A stretch of DNA of 17,701 nt from a bacterium (GTDB taxonomy: Bacteria > Bipolaricaulota > Bipolaricaulia > UBA7950 > UBA9294). Below, piece after piece: positions 1-6,897 of this stretch (its first letter is position 1; every line of letters starts with the position of its first letter). The DNA lies in contig DAOVHV010000004.1 of the NCBI GenBank assembly GCA_030671645.1, forward strand, positions 1 to 17,701. The letters run 5' to 3'. Position numbers and translations under genes: made by a program. Below the pieces are notes generated by a model. The model was not told the DNA's origin, made no database searches, and saw only the letters and a program-made list of their open reading frames with translations.

Positions 1-80
1 AGTCAAGCGAACGGGCGGGAGAAGATCTTGATACTATTCTTCTTTGCGCTCTTTGCGAGAGATGGGTTTTGCCTTTTCAT
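1..80. other. left edge, no gene recognised
   Basis: These 80 bases lie downstream of the alanyl-tRNA editing gene. No convincing terminator hairpin is visible. The minus strand holds a 25-codon reading frame starting one base after the stop codon of the editing gene. Its product would be very basic, but it has no good ribosome binding site and no recognisable family, so I do not call it a gene. Confidence 0.5.
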
Positions 81-524
81 TTACTGTTCCAACACGAACC
101 GAATCCGAATGGTATGCGGGTCCTTCATATCAGCGCTCCGAATGACAAATCGCCCGATCTGGCTCGTATGTTCCACGTGCTGGCCAACGCAAGGGATGAC
201 GTCCAGATCTCCGATCTGCACGATGCGGATGATCTTGGCGGAGTCCGGTACCTTACCCATGTCATATTGGGCATCTGCTTCTTCACGCGAGATTTCGAAC
301 GTAGTAACAGGATGATCGGCTTCAATCTCAGCGTTGACGGCAGCTTCGATCTTGGCCAAATCCTCCTGGGTGAGAGGATGATCGACGACGTAGTCGCACT
401 TCGATTTCTTCTTTCCGAAGTGGGCTTCCACACTTCGTCCGGTGCCGAAATCGCGCTGCATAATGGCGTTCAGGATGTGTTCGGCTGCATGGGAACGTGC
501 AAGGATGTCAATGAATTCACTCAT
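81..524 (-). CDS. alaX: Stand-alone alanyl-tRNA editing protein (AlaX-like, second additional domain)
   Basis: This 147-residue protein matches the second additional (editing) domain found in alanyl- and threonyl-tRNA synthetases. The four metal-ligand positions of that fold are visible: HxxxH at residues 12-16 (HAAEH) and CxxxH at 112-116 (CVGQH), followed by the usual T-x-x-I-G stretch. Proteins of this family act in trans in the cytoplasm to hydrolyse mischarged Ser-tRNA(Ala) or Gly-tRNA(Ala). The length fits the short AlaX class, with no aminoacylation domain. The usual CxGTHV motif reads CVGQHV here, so the Thr position is Gln. The ATG at 524 has only a weak ribosome binding site. The gene is divergent from the metallophosphoesterase and has no obvious functional partner nearby. 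The family is fairly sure; exact substrate specificity cannot be read from the sequence. Confidence 0.8.
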   Translation of the reverse strand: MSEFIDILARSHAAEHILNAIMQRDFGTGRSVEAHFGKKKSKCDYVVDHPLTQEDLAKIEAAVNAEIEADHPVTTFEISREEADAQYDMGKVPDSAKIIRIVQIGDLDVIPCVGQHVEHTSQIGRFVIRSADMKDPHTIRIRFVLEQ

Positions 525-769
525 GGCTCAATCTTACGGGAAGATGCCTCGACGTTTGTAGAGCTGGCAAGCCGCTTCAAGGCCACGATGTAGGCAGCCG
601 AATTGCCGAACAACCATTTGATGGACACTTGGTTTTGAACCTGTTCTCGTCATGTCATCCTCTTCGATCTAATGAATTCCCCCGTTTACACCGCATGTCC
701 GTACATCGCAAGCACCTCTAGATTAGACCTTGCTCGTACGTTCGAGGCGAGATACTCTTCTGCCACATA
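525..769. other. divergent intergenic region, alaX / metallophosphoesterase
   Basis: This 245-base spacer must carry promoters for both flanking genes, but none is clear. For the plus strand a weak candidate is TTGCTC (730-735) with ATACTC/GATACT near 751-757. Its start site would fall only a few bases before the ATG at 770. No convincing minus-strand promoter, terminator or repeat was found. A short dyad, ATGT-CCGT-ACAT, lies near 700 and is too short to interpret. Confidence 0.5.
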
Positions 770-1735
770 ATGAACGCTATCGCGGTCACAGATCTTCATG
801 GCAATAGCCAATTGTATGAACTACTGCTAAGAATCGTAGATCTGTGGAAGATCTCGTCTGTCTTCATCTCGGGCGACCTGGCTCCCGGCGTTTACGAGCC
901 CACGGACATTTCAATTGTAGGCATTGAGGAAGCGCTTGACCATCAGCGCACGTTCTTCTCCGATGTCTTCATTCCGCTGTTTGAAGTGTTCTTGGGCCGC
1001 CATCTCCAGACTCACGTTTACGCAATCATGGGAAACGATGATCGCCGAGCCAATGAATCTATGCTCCAGGAATTCGATAGGACAACTCGCAACTTTCATT
1101 TGGTAAACGATAGAATGGTCGAGTTTCGTAATGCGAAACAAATTCGCAGCTTCTTCCCCGGCGAAGTACCTAGGTTGTTCGTCGCCGGTTACCCTTATGT
1201 TCCTATTGGCGGCGGATTGCTGATGGACTGGGTCAAACACGAAAACCGCGTCGGACTAATGCCTCCCGGCATGGAGTCGCTCATGGATATCGATTCATCC
1301 GGAATCCGAACCGTGGAGCCACGCTTTGATTCAACGATTGAAGAGGATCTTACCGACTTCCCCAGCTACCTGGCTAAGTGGGAACCCGGTACGATGTTCG
1401 AATATGATCCGGCCCATACCATCCACCTCTTCCACGCTCCCCCTTACAACACACCGCTTGACCAAATTGCTCCACAAGGTCGTTACGACTTTGTCCGTCT
1501 GCCGGACCACATCGGAAGCAGCGAAATTCGAAGGTTCATCGAACGCGCTCAGCCATATCTTGTATTGTGCGGGCATTGCCACGAGGCCGCTGTCCTTGGA
1601 GATTACAAAACGGACATCGGAGCAACTCGCTGTGTCAATCCGGGAAGCCAGACGCACATCAATGTGCTAAGTATTGTTCAGTTCGATCCCTACACACCGA
1701 CGGAGATGAAACAGTTCTTCATCAACGTTCAGTAG
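770..1735 (+). CDS. Calcineurin-like metallophosphoesterase
   Basis: A 321-residue cytoplasmic protein with the full set of metallophosphoesterase metal-binding motifs in order: D-x-H at residues 8-10 (TDLHG), GD at 35-36 (ISGDLAPG), GND at 88-90 (MGNDDRR), a histidine at 222 (LFHAPP) and GHCH at 268-271 followed by NPGS. These bind a dinuclear metal centre that hydrolyses phosphoesters. The substrate cannot be inferred; relatives act on nucleotides, cyclic nucleotides, nucleic acids or proteins. There is no signal peptide or membrane segment. No Shine-Dalgarno sequence precedes the ATG, so translation could be leaderless. The last 14 bases overlap, tail to tail, the 3' end of the nucleotidyltransferase gene on the other strand. 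Confidence 0.85.
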   Translation: MNAIAVTDLHGNSQLYELLLRIVDLWKISSVFISGDLAPGVYEPTDISIVGIEEALDHQRTFFSDVFIPLFEVFLGRHLQTHVYAIMGNDDRRANESMLQEFDRTTRNFHLVNDRMVEFRNAKQIRSFFPGEVPRLFVAGYPYVPIGGGLLMDWVKHENRVGLMPPGMESLMDIDSSGIRTVEPRFDSTIEEDLTDFPSYLAKWEPGTMFEYDPAHTIHLFHAPPYNTPLDQIAPQGRYDFVRLPDHIGSSEIRRFIERAQPYLVLCGHCHEAAVLGDYKTDIGATRCVNPGSQTHINVLSIVQFDPYTPTEMKQFFINVQ

Positions 1736-2312
1736 ACTTCGGCGCTGACGAGCAGGTGTTAGATGCCCGCCGGGAGTTCTCCTTACGGGAAGCCCCCGTT
1801 GTTGCGGGATCAGAACGCCATAGGCAGATGGGGCGGGTATGTAATCCGCCGATCACCGCACCATAGCCGGAACGTTCGGCCTGTTCTGTTCTGTCGATGA
1901 CGTGCACATCAAGGAGGGAGACCGGATCCCGCTCCAGGCCAATGAGACGTCGATAGTGGGACGTCAGCGATAGATTGAGCCGCTTGAGAAGATTCACGAT
2001 CTCATCCCGTCTTCTCTCGACCACAACGATCACATCAATATCCGAAGCAAAATTCGAGGATTCGCCGATCGAGCTGCCGTAGACATACACTTCGTGGAAA
2101 ATTGATCCGAGACTCGCCAAATAGCAACTCAGACCCTTCGCCAGACCATAGCGAAACGTGCTATGCATCCCACAATCACCTTCCTCTAGCCGCCGAAGAA
2201 CTGCTTCGACGGAGAGTCCATAGCGGTGGGAACAGCATTCGAGCGCCTGCTCAAACAGGATGCCATTCGGCACTTCGGCGGGAATTAATCCACTTGGTGC
2301 TCTCGACGGCAC
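1722..2312 (-). CDS. Small nucleotidyltransferase (DNA polymerase beta superfamily)
   Basis: A 196-residue protein with a Pol-beta-type nucleotidyltransferase signature: GSSIGESS at residues 79-86, then SDIDVIV at 90-96 supplying two catalytic aspartates (D91, D93), and a likely third carboxylate at D135 (LLDVHV). The start is GTG at 2312, chosen because AGGAG lies 7 bases upstream. The stop codon of gdh1 is embedded in that ribosome binding site (TAGGAG), so translation is probably coupled and the two genes co-transcribed. The family includes MNT antitoxins, aminoglycoside nucleotidyltransferases and the catalytic domains of GlnD and GlnE. No HEPN partner gene is adjacent, so a toxin-antitoxin role is not supported. 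Substrate unknown. The C-terminal third is rich in Ser, Arg and Thr and looks poorly ordered. Confidence 0.75.
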   Translation of the reverse strand: MPSRAPSGLIPAEVPNGILFEQALECCSHRYGLSVEAVLRRLEEGDCGMHSTFRYGLAKGLSCYLASLGSIFHEVYVYGSSIGESSNFASDIDVIVVVERRRDEIVNLLKRLNLSLTSHYRRLIGLERDPVSLLDVHVIDRTEQAERSGYGAVIGGLHTRPICLWRSDPATTGASRKENSRRASNTCSSAPKSTER

Positions 2313-2322
2313 GATTGGACTC

Positions 2323-3627
2323 CTATGGGAAAACCCCTCGTAGCTGAATCGCTGTTGCTACTCGTTCGACACCAAGAATGAATGCGGCCAAGCGGAGGGA
2401 GATTTCTCTCTCCTCTGCCAGAGTCCACACTTCTCTGAGTGCTCGCTGGAGAATTCGTCCCAAGCGCTGATCGGTCTCTTTTTCCTCCCACGGGAAGCAT
2501 TGGATGTTCTGGACCCACTCAAAGTATGAACAAACCACTCCACCAGCGTTTGCTAGAATGTCAGGAACAACGGTCGTACCTTTCTCCCCAAGGATTAGAT
2601 CCGCTTCAGGAGTCGTAGGGCCGTTTGCTCCTTCGACAATAACGCGAGCTCGAATATCCTCAGCATTTCGGGCTGCAATCTGCGCTTCCAGGGCAGCGGG
2701 GATGAGTACGTCAACATCCAACGCCAGGAGTTCGTCGTTGGAGATCTCTTCCATTCCTGAATGCGGAAGCCCTGCGAGCAGATGTCCGGGAGACTGCTTC
2801 ACGTAGTCAAGAACCAGGTCGATATCAAAGCCGGTCGGGCAGTGATATGCACCTGAGACATCGCTGATCGCGACAATCTTCGCCCCCGCTTCTCCCAAGA
2901 GACGCGAGGCAATTGAGCCAACGTTCCCAAATCCCTGAACTGCAATACGCGTCTCGGCCACATCGATACCCAGTCGTTGCAGGACACCTAACGTGATGAA
3001 CATAACACCACGTCCGGTTGCTTCATGGCGACCGAGCGCCCCTCCAATCTCGATGGACTTTCCGGTGACAACCCCAGGGGTCGACTCCCCGGATAGGAAT
3101 TGAACGGTATCGACTATCCAATTCATAACTTGAGCATTGGTGTTGACATCTGGAGCCGGAATATCGCGACGCGTTCCGATCAGAGGATAGATCATCGTAG
3201 TGTAACGGCGTGTTATTCGCTCAAGCTCAGATCTTGTGAAGCACGACGGATCGCACGAGATCCCACCCTTGCCCCCTCCGTAGGGGATGTTGACAACCGC
3301 GCATTTCCAAGTCATCCATCCGGCAAGCGCCTTGACCTCTTCGACAGTCACTCCCGGATGGAAACGAATACCACCTTTGCATGGCCCACGGGCGCTGCTA
3401 TGCTGTACCCGATAGCCTGTGAAGACCTCAATACCCCCATCATCTCGAGTAATCGGAACGCTTACCTCAAGCGTTCGTTCCGGATTCCGGAGGATCTGCC
3501 AGATTCCATCAGGGATGGTAGTGTACTCACGCACCAAGTCCAGCTGCTGCAACATCATTTCATACGGATTGATCTCGGTATCCTTGATGCGCTCAGAGAC
3601 CATCCTCGCTGTATCTTGAATCGCCAT
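2323..3627 (-). CDS. gdhA: Glutamate dehydrogenase (Glu/Leu/Phe/Val dehydrogenase family), first paralogue
   Basis: A 434-residue enzyme of the hexameric glutamate dehydrogenase family, which interconverts glutamate and 2-oxoglutarate plus ammonia using NAD(P). Substrate-site lysines appear in GPCKGG (K84), MTWK (K108) and GGGKGG (K120). The catalytic aspartate is in PAPDVNT (D160). The Rossmann-fold nucleotide site is QGFGNVG (about 231-237), with D256 at the end of the second strand of the fold, a position that often favours NAD. I chose ATG 3627 because GGAGGTG lies 8 bases upstream; an in-frame ATG at 3663 would place that ribosome binding site inside the gene. It is divergent from crp1 across 320 bases, and the nucleotidyltransferase follows after 10 bases. 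A second, clearly different paralogue lies about 2 kb away. Specificity for glutamate over other amino acids is likely but not proven. Confidence 0.92.
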   Translation of the reverse strand: MAIQDTARMVSERIKDTEINPYEMMLQQLDLVREYTTIPDGIWQILRNPERTLEVSVPITRDDGGIEVFTGYRVQHSSARGPCKGGIRFHPGVTVEEVKALAGWMTWKCAVVNIPYGGGKGGISCDPSCFTRSELERITRRYTTMIYPLIGTRRDIPAPDVNTNAQVMNWIVDTVQFLSGESTPGVVTGKSIEIGGALGRHEATGRGVMFITLGVLQRLGIDVAETRIAVQGFGNVGSIASRLLGEAGAKIVAISDVSGAYHCPTGFDIDLVLDYVKQSPGHLLAGLPHSGMEEISNDELLALDVDVLIPAALEAQIAARNAEDIRARVIVEGANGPTTPEADLILGEKGTTVVPDILANAGGVVCSYFEWVQNIQCFPWEEKETDQRLGRILQRALREVWTLAEEREISLRLAAFILGVERVATAIQLRGVFP

Positions 3628-3947
3628 ATGGCGCTCACCTCCACCGCAAAGCTTACATGGCATCCAAGACGCAGGGTACGTTAGAAGACATCAAACCATG
3701 CGGGTTATTCCAGACCGCGAGCTTGTAACTTGCTCTCATGCGTTACCCATCCGACTACCCGCCAGGTTTTAGACAATACTCAACGCCGAACGCGTGGGTT
3801 CAGCTTTGACTTCTGCTAGACAGGACAATCGCTCTCAGATGACACCCGTGATAAAGACGCTGAGCAGCCGTTCTTACGTAAAGAGTGGATTTCACCTGCG
3901 TCGTCTAGCATTGAGGAAGCTCCTGGAGAGCGCTACAGTGGTAAGAG
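3628..3947. other. 320-bp divergent regulatory region between gdh1 and crp1
   Basis: No gene is supported here. It contains the strong gdh1 ribosome binding site (GGAGGTG on the minus strand, 3636-3642) and should contain promoters for gdh1 and crp1, but no near-consensus -35/-10 pair could be found on either strand. Small dyads are present: GAAC/GTTC at about 3789-3802 and an 8-bp palindrome TTACGTAA near 3874-3881. No classical FNR (TTGAT-N4-ATCAA) or CRP (TGTGA-N6-TCACA) site is visible. Its length suggests a regulated divergent promoter, possibly acted on by the Crp/Fnr-type protein encoded next to it. Confidence 0.5.
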
Positions 3948-4622
3948 ATGACTCAACAAAGATCTGTAGCACTCCATACTGAGTGGGAAACGATTCTCCA
4001 TTCGTACCACCCCTTACGGATCCGCTACTCCCCGGGAGAGATGATCTGTCAAGTGGGAAGCTACGTGGCGGGGATTCATCTCGTCGTCCGAGGCGTCGTC
4101 TCCGACATGATGCTGGCAACGGGGGGAGAGCAACGAAACAGCGATATTCTAGGTACCGGAGATCTGATCGGGCTTGAGATCCTGGAGAGAAACTCCAACA
4201 GACTATCGATCTCGCTTTGCCGCGCATTGACCGCCGTGGAACTGCTGTTCGTCGAAAGAAGGCAGTTGGAGTCCGCTCTTGACGACGATCCGGCACTTCA
4301 GCGAACCTTTCTTCGATATGCCGTTTCAAGATATGTCTCAACGCGGAAAGATCCTCGGCAACGGGCGTCAGGCAAAGTGCAGTTGTGTCGTCTGTTGTTG
4401 CGTCTCGGGGAAGCTTGCGAACTTTCAAATGATGACAGCGGTATCGCTCTCCCTGCGGAGATTACGCTCCGAACGCTCGGGGAGCTGCTGTGTATCTCAA
4501 GCCGCCGGCTTCGCCATGCCCGGCAGGGTATTCAAAGCCTTGAGACAAATGATTCAGGTATTGAGTTCGACCTAGACGAAGCGCGCCGGATCATCGCCGA
4601 TGGATGTCTCACGACAGCATAA
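3948..4622 (+). CDS. Crp/Fnr-family transcriptional regulator (crp1)
   Basis: A 224-residue protein with the Crp/Fnr layout: an N-terminal beta-roll sensor (about 22-108, including GEMICQVGSYVAGIHLV and GDLIGLE), a dimerisation helix (about 110-150) and a C-terminal winged helix (recognition region about 174-195, TLGELLCISSRRLRHA). The cAMP-contact R-x-x-S pattern of Crp is missing. The cysteines (34, 91, 147, 157, 182, 220) are not arranged like the N-terminal cluster of FNR, so the signal is unknown. An in-frame TAA two codons before the ATG fixes the start closely; the ribosome binding site is weak. It is divergent from gdh1 and ends 3 bases from the end of the convergent crp2, with which it shares the G-S-Y-x-x-G-I-H motif. 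Control of gdh1 is inferred from position only. Confidence 0.85.
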   Translation: MTQQRSVALHTEWETILHSYHPLRIRYSPGEMICQVGSYVAGIHLVVRGVVSDMMLATGGEQRNSDILGTGDLIGLEILERNSNRLSISLCRALTAVELLFVERRQLESALDDDPALQRTFLRYAVSRYVSTRKDPRQRASGKVQLCRLLLRLGEACELSNDDSGIALPAEITLRTLGELLCISSRRLRHARQGIQSLETNDSGIEFDLDEARRIIADGCLTTA

Positions 4623-4625
4623 ATC

Positions 4626-5366
4626 TCACAAGGTTTCTTCGATGATCGACAAGTAGAAGTCGTTGACCCGTGCTCGCTCGGCAAGACGATCCGAATCCTG
4701 GATGGTGATCTTCCCGTGTTCTGGTCCCAGGAATCCCAATTCTCGGAAGCGTTTGAGCCCTCGCATCAATGTTTCCACGGATACACCGAGCATCTCGGCC
4801 ATTGTTTGTCTTGGGATGGGGAGTTCCAAATGAACGACATTCTGTTCGCGAACACCGTATTTGTTGCCTAAAGCCAGAAGCAGGAGTGCAAGGTTACGAT
4901 CTACGGATTCGACTGCTTCGCGAGTCAGCTTGAATTCAAGCATGATCACTTCCCGAGAGAGCCACCGGCTAAGGTCCTTGAAGATCCGAGGATGATCCTT
5001 GGAGAATGCGCGGATGTTTGATCGCTCAAAAAAGACGAGAGTCGATTCGATGAGGGTCTTGGCGAATTGAAAATTGATGGCTTCCCGTTCGAGGCACACC
5101 GCTTCCAAACCGAACATCTCACCAACTGCAAGGAATCGGAGGCAGCGTTTTCCCCGCCCTTTGCTGGAATACTTCCCGATGCTGACGAGTCCTGATTTAA
5201 CAATATGGATGCCCGAAGCGTATGAACCCTCTTGCGCGATGAGTTCATTCTCATCGTATCGAGTTCTCAGAGAAATCCGGGCGAGTTCTTCTATCTCTCC
5301 TTTCTCAAGAGATGGAAAGACCTTGGTCAGGAACACGTAAAGGGTTTCCTTGTCTCCGCTTTGCAT
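4626..5366 (-). CDS. Crp/Fnr-family transcriptional regulator (crp2)
   Basis: A 246-residue regulator with a beta-roll sensor domain (about 30-118; GSYASGIHIVKSG and VGEMFGLEAV), a long dimerisation helix (about 125-165) and a C-terminal winged helix-turn-helix (about 185-209, RQTMAEMLGVSVETLMRGLKR). Only two cysteines are present (75 and 91), so an FNR-type 4Fe-4S cluster is unlikely, and no cAMP R-x-x-S pattern is seen. I chose ATG 5366 because AGGGAG lies 7 bases upstream; ATGs at 5372 and 5399 are in frame but badly placed relative to it. It is downstream of gdh2 on the same strand but separated from it by an intrinsic terminator, so it probably has its own promoter or relies on read-through. 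It looks like a diverged paralogue of crp1. Confidence 0.85.
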   Translation of the reverse strand: MQSGDKETLYVFLTKVFPSLEKGEIEELARISLRTRYDENELIAQEGSYASGIHIVKSGLVSIGKYSSKGRGKRCLRFLAVGEMFGLEAVCLEREAINFQFAKTLIESTLVFFERSNIRAFSKDHPRIFKDLSRWLSREVIMLEFKLTREAVESVDRNLALLLLALGNKYGVREQNVVHLELPIPRQTMAEMLGVSVETLMRGLKRFRELGFLGPEHGKITIQDSDRLAERARVNDFYLSIIEETL

Positions 5367-5417
5367 GATCATACTCCCTGGCATTCTACTCGCTCTCACG
5401 CCACGCGATAAGCTTAG

Positions 5418-5447
5418 AAAAACGGGAACCCCTGCGCGAGGTTCCCG
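5418..5447 (-). terminator. intrinsic terminator after gdh2
   Basis: Read on the minus strand, an 8-bp perfect stem (CGGGAACC / GGTTCCCG) with a 9-base GC-rich loop is followed directly by TTTTT. It lies 54 bases after the gdh2 stop codon and about 50 bases before the crp2 start. It is a textbook Rho-independent terminator for gdh2. Confidence 0.9.
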
Positions 5448-5500
5448 CTTAATCGCATTATCAGTTCATCCGCTTGCGTCCATGTGCGGGGGTACAGGTT

Positions 5501-6757
5501 CTAAACCCAACCTCGCAGCCTCATGGCTTCGGCGACGCGCTGGACGGACACCATGTAGGCGCCGATGCGGTTGTCGACGTTGTGTTGCTTGGCCATGTTG
5601 TGCGTCTCGTAGAATGCTTTCACCATCTTGGACTTGAGTCGCTCATGTACGTCTTCAATCGACCAATAGAATCCGCTGATGTTCTGGACCCATTCGAAGT
5701 AGGACACCGTGACGCCACCCGCGTTGCACAGGAAGTCCGGAATCACGTACTGGCCGTTCTTGAAAAGGATTTCGTCCGCTTCCGGCGTGGTCGGACCGTT
5801 GGCGGCTTCGGCGATAATCTTGGCCCTAATGTTGGCTGCATTCCTATCGGTGATGACGTTTTCAATGGCCGCAGGGATCAAGATGTCAACGTCGAGTTCG
5901 AGTATCTCGTCATTGGTGATGGCCTTGAAGCCCTTGAATCCGGAAACGGTTCCGTTCTGCTGCTTGTATTCTTTGGCAGCTGCGGGATCGATCCCGTCTT
6001 CGTCATATACGCCACCGCGAGAGTCGGTGATGGCGACAATCTTGGAGCCGGCCAGTTCTTCCATCAACGTACCGCAGTAGTAACCGGCGTTTCCATAGCC
6101 CTGGACGGCAACCGTAGCGCCCTTCAGCTCGATGCCGAGTTCCTTGGCGGCTTCGATGATGCAATAGACGGTTCCGCGAGCAGTCGCGTCACCGCGCCCT
6201 AGCGAGCCGCCTAATGGGATCGGCTTGCCCGTGATCATGCCAGGGACGTTGTAGCCAACCATCGTGGAGTACTCGTCCATCATCCAGCCCATAATTTGGG
6301 GTGTGGTATAGACATCGGGTGCCGGAATATCCTTTTCAGGACCGATGAAACGGCCGACGGCGCGGATGTATCCGCGGGCGATACCTTCGAGTTCAGTCCG
6401 CGAGTGTTCCTTGGGGTTACAAATAACTCCACCTTTACCGCCGCCGTATGGGATGTCCACAACGGCCGTCTTCCACGTCATCCATGCAGCGAGCGCCTTG
6501 ACTGTGTCAATCGTTTCTTCCGGATGGAAACGGAGTCCGCCCTTGGTCGGACCGCGGGCGTCGTTATACTGCACCCGGAATCCGGTGAACGTCTTGACTA
6601 TTCCGTCGTCCATGCGGACGGGGAAGTGGACCTCAAGGGTCCGAAGCGGCTCACGAAGGAGCGCGTGGACTTGCGGATCGAGATTCAGCTTCTTCGCTGC
6701 CGTATCGAGCTGCCGTTGAGAGATCTCAAACGGATTCAGCGTCGGACCGTTAGACAT
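5501..6757 (-). CDS. gdhA: Glutamate dehydrogenase, second paralogue (archaeal/Thermococcus-like)
   Basis: A 418-residue hexameric-type glutamate dehydrogenase. Substrate-site lysines lie in GPTKGG (K72), MTWK (K96) and GGGKGG (K108), the catalytic Asp in PAPDVYT (D148), and the dinucleotide site in QGYGNAG (219-225) followed by D245 in ITDSRGG. Stretches such as AWMTWKTAV, IPDFLCNAGGVTVSYFEW and QGYGNAGYY closely match what I recall of Pyrococcus and Thermococcus GDH, so it belongs to that branch. It differs markedly from gdh1 (for example GYGNAGYY against GFGNVGSI). ATG 6757 is chosen because AGGAGG lies 8 bases upstream; the in-frame ATG at 6817 would leave this site internal. It has its own strong promoter and its own terminator, so it is a single-gene transcript. 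Division of labour with gdh1 (cofactor, direction or substrate) is unknown. Confidence 0.93.
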   Translation of the reverse strand: MSNGPTLNPFEISQRQLDTAAKKLNLDPQVHALLREPLRTLEVHFPVRMDDGIVKTFTGFRVQYNDARGPTKGGLRFHPEETIDTVKALAAWMTWKTAVVDIPYGGGKGGVICNPKEHSRTELEGIARGYIRAVGRFIGPEKDIPAPDVYTTPQIMGWMMDEYSTMVGYNVPGMITGKPIPLGGSLGRGDATARGTVYCIIEAAKELGIELKGATVAVQGYGNAGYYCGTLMEELAGSKIVAITDSRGGVYDEDGIDPAAAKEYKQQNGTVSGFKGFKAITNDEILELDVDILIPAAIENVITDRNAANIRAKIIAEAANGPTTPEADEILFKNGQYVIPDFLCNAGGVTVSYFEWVQNISGFYWSIEDVHERLKSKMVKAFYETHNMAKQHNVDNRIGAYMVSVQRVAEAMRLRGWV

Positions 6758-6801
6758 ATCAGAAACCTCCTGGATCTGTAGCAATAGCCGCTCGGAGTGA
6801 A

Positions 6802-6813
6802 ATTCCATGGAAT
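6802..6813. promoter_or_regulatory. 12-bp palindrome in the gdh2 leader, possible operator
   Basis: ATTCCATGGAAT is a perfect 12-bp palindrome at roughly +14 to +25 from the predicted gdh2 transcription start. This is a typical place for a repressor site. It is not a consensus CRP or FNR site, and no binding protein can be assigned. Confidence 0.35.
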
Positions 6814-6833
6814 CCATCCCAAGCGGCGGCGAG

Positions 6834-6861
6834 ATTATACCGGGGCCGGCGCAGGTTTCAA
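6834..6861 (-). promoter_or_regulatory. sigma-70-type promoter of gdh2
   Basis: On the minus strand TTGAAA (6861-6856, 5 of 6 matches to the -35 consensus) is followed after 16 bases by a perfect TATAAT (6839-6834). Transcription would begin near 6827, giving a leader of about 70 bases with a strong AGGAGG. It is the best promoter in the window. Confidence 0.8.
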
Positions 6862-6897
6862 CGGGCTCGAAAACCCTTGTTCTTGTGCGGTTGCGAG

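Noticed and set aside
3..80. 25-codon basic reading frame on the minus strand directly after alaX
   Set aside because: No ribosome binding site, no family resemblance, and such short frames arise easily by chance.
69..593. Long plus-strand reading frame opposite alaX
   Set aside because: It is a shadow of alaX, which has the intact metal-binding motifs and clear family resemblance.
1722..2312. MNT/HEPN toxin-antitoxin pair
   Set aside because: The nucleotidyltransferase has neighbours gdh1 and a metallophosphoesterase; no HEPN-like gene is adjacent.
3628..3947. Classical CRP or FNR binding sites between gdh1 and crp1
   Set aside because: No TGTGA-N6-TCACA or TTGAT-N4-ATCAA dyad could be found.
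6862..6892. Terminator after punA (CAAGGG / CCCGTTG on the minus strand)
   Set aside because: The short stem has a bulge and is not followed by a T run.
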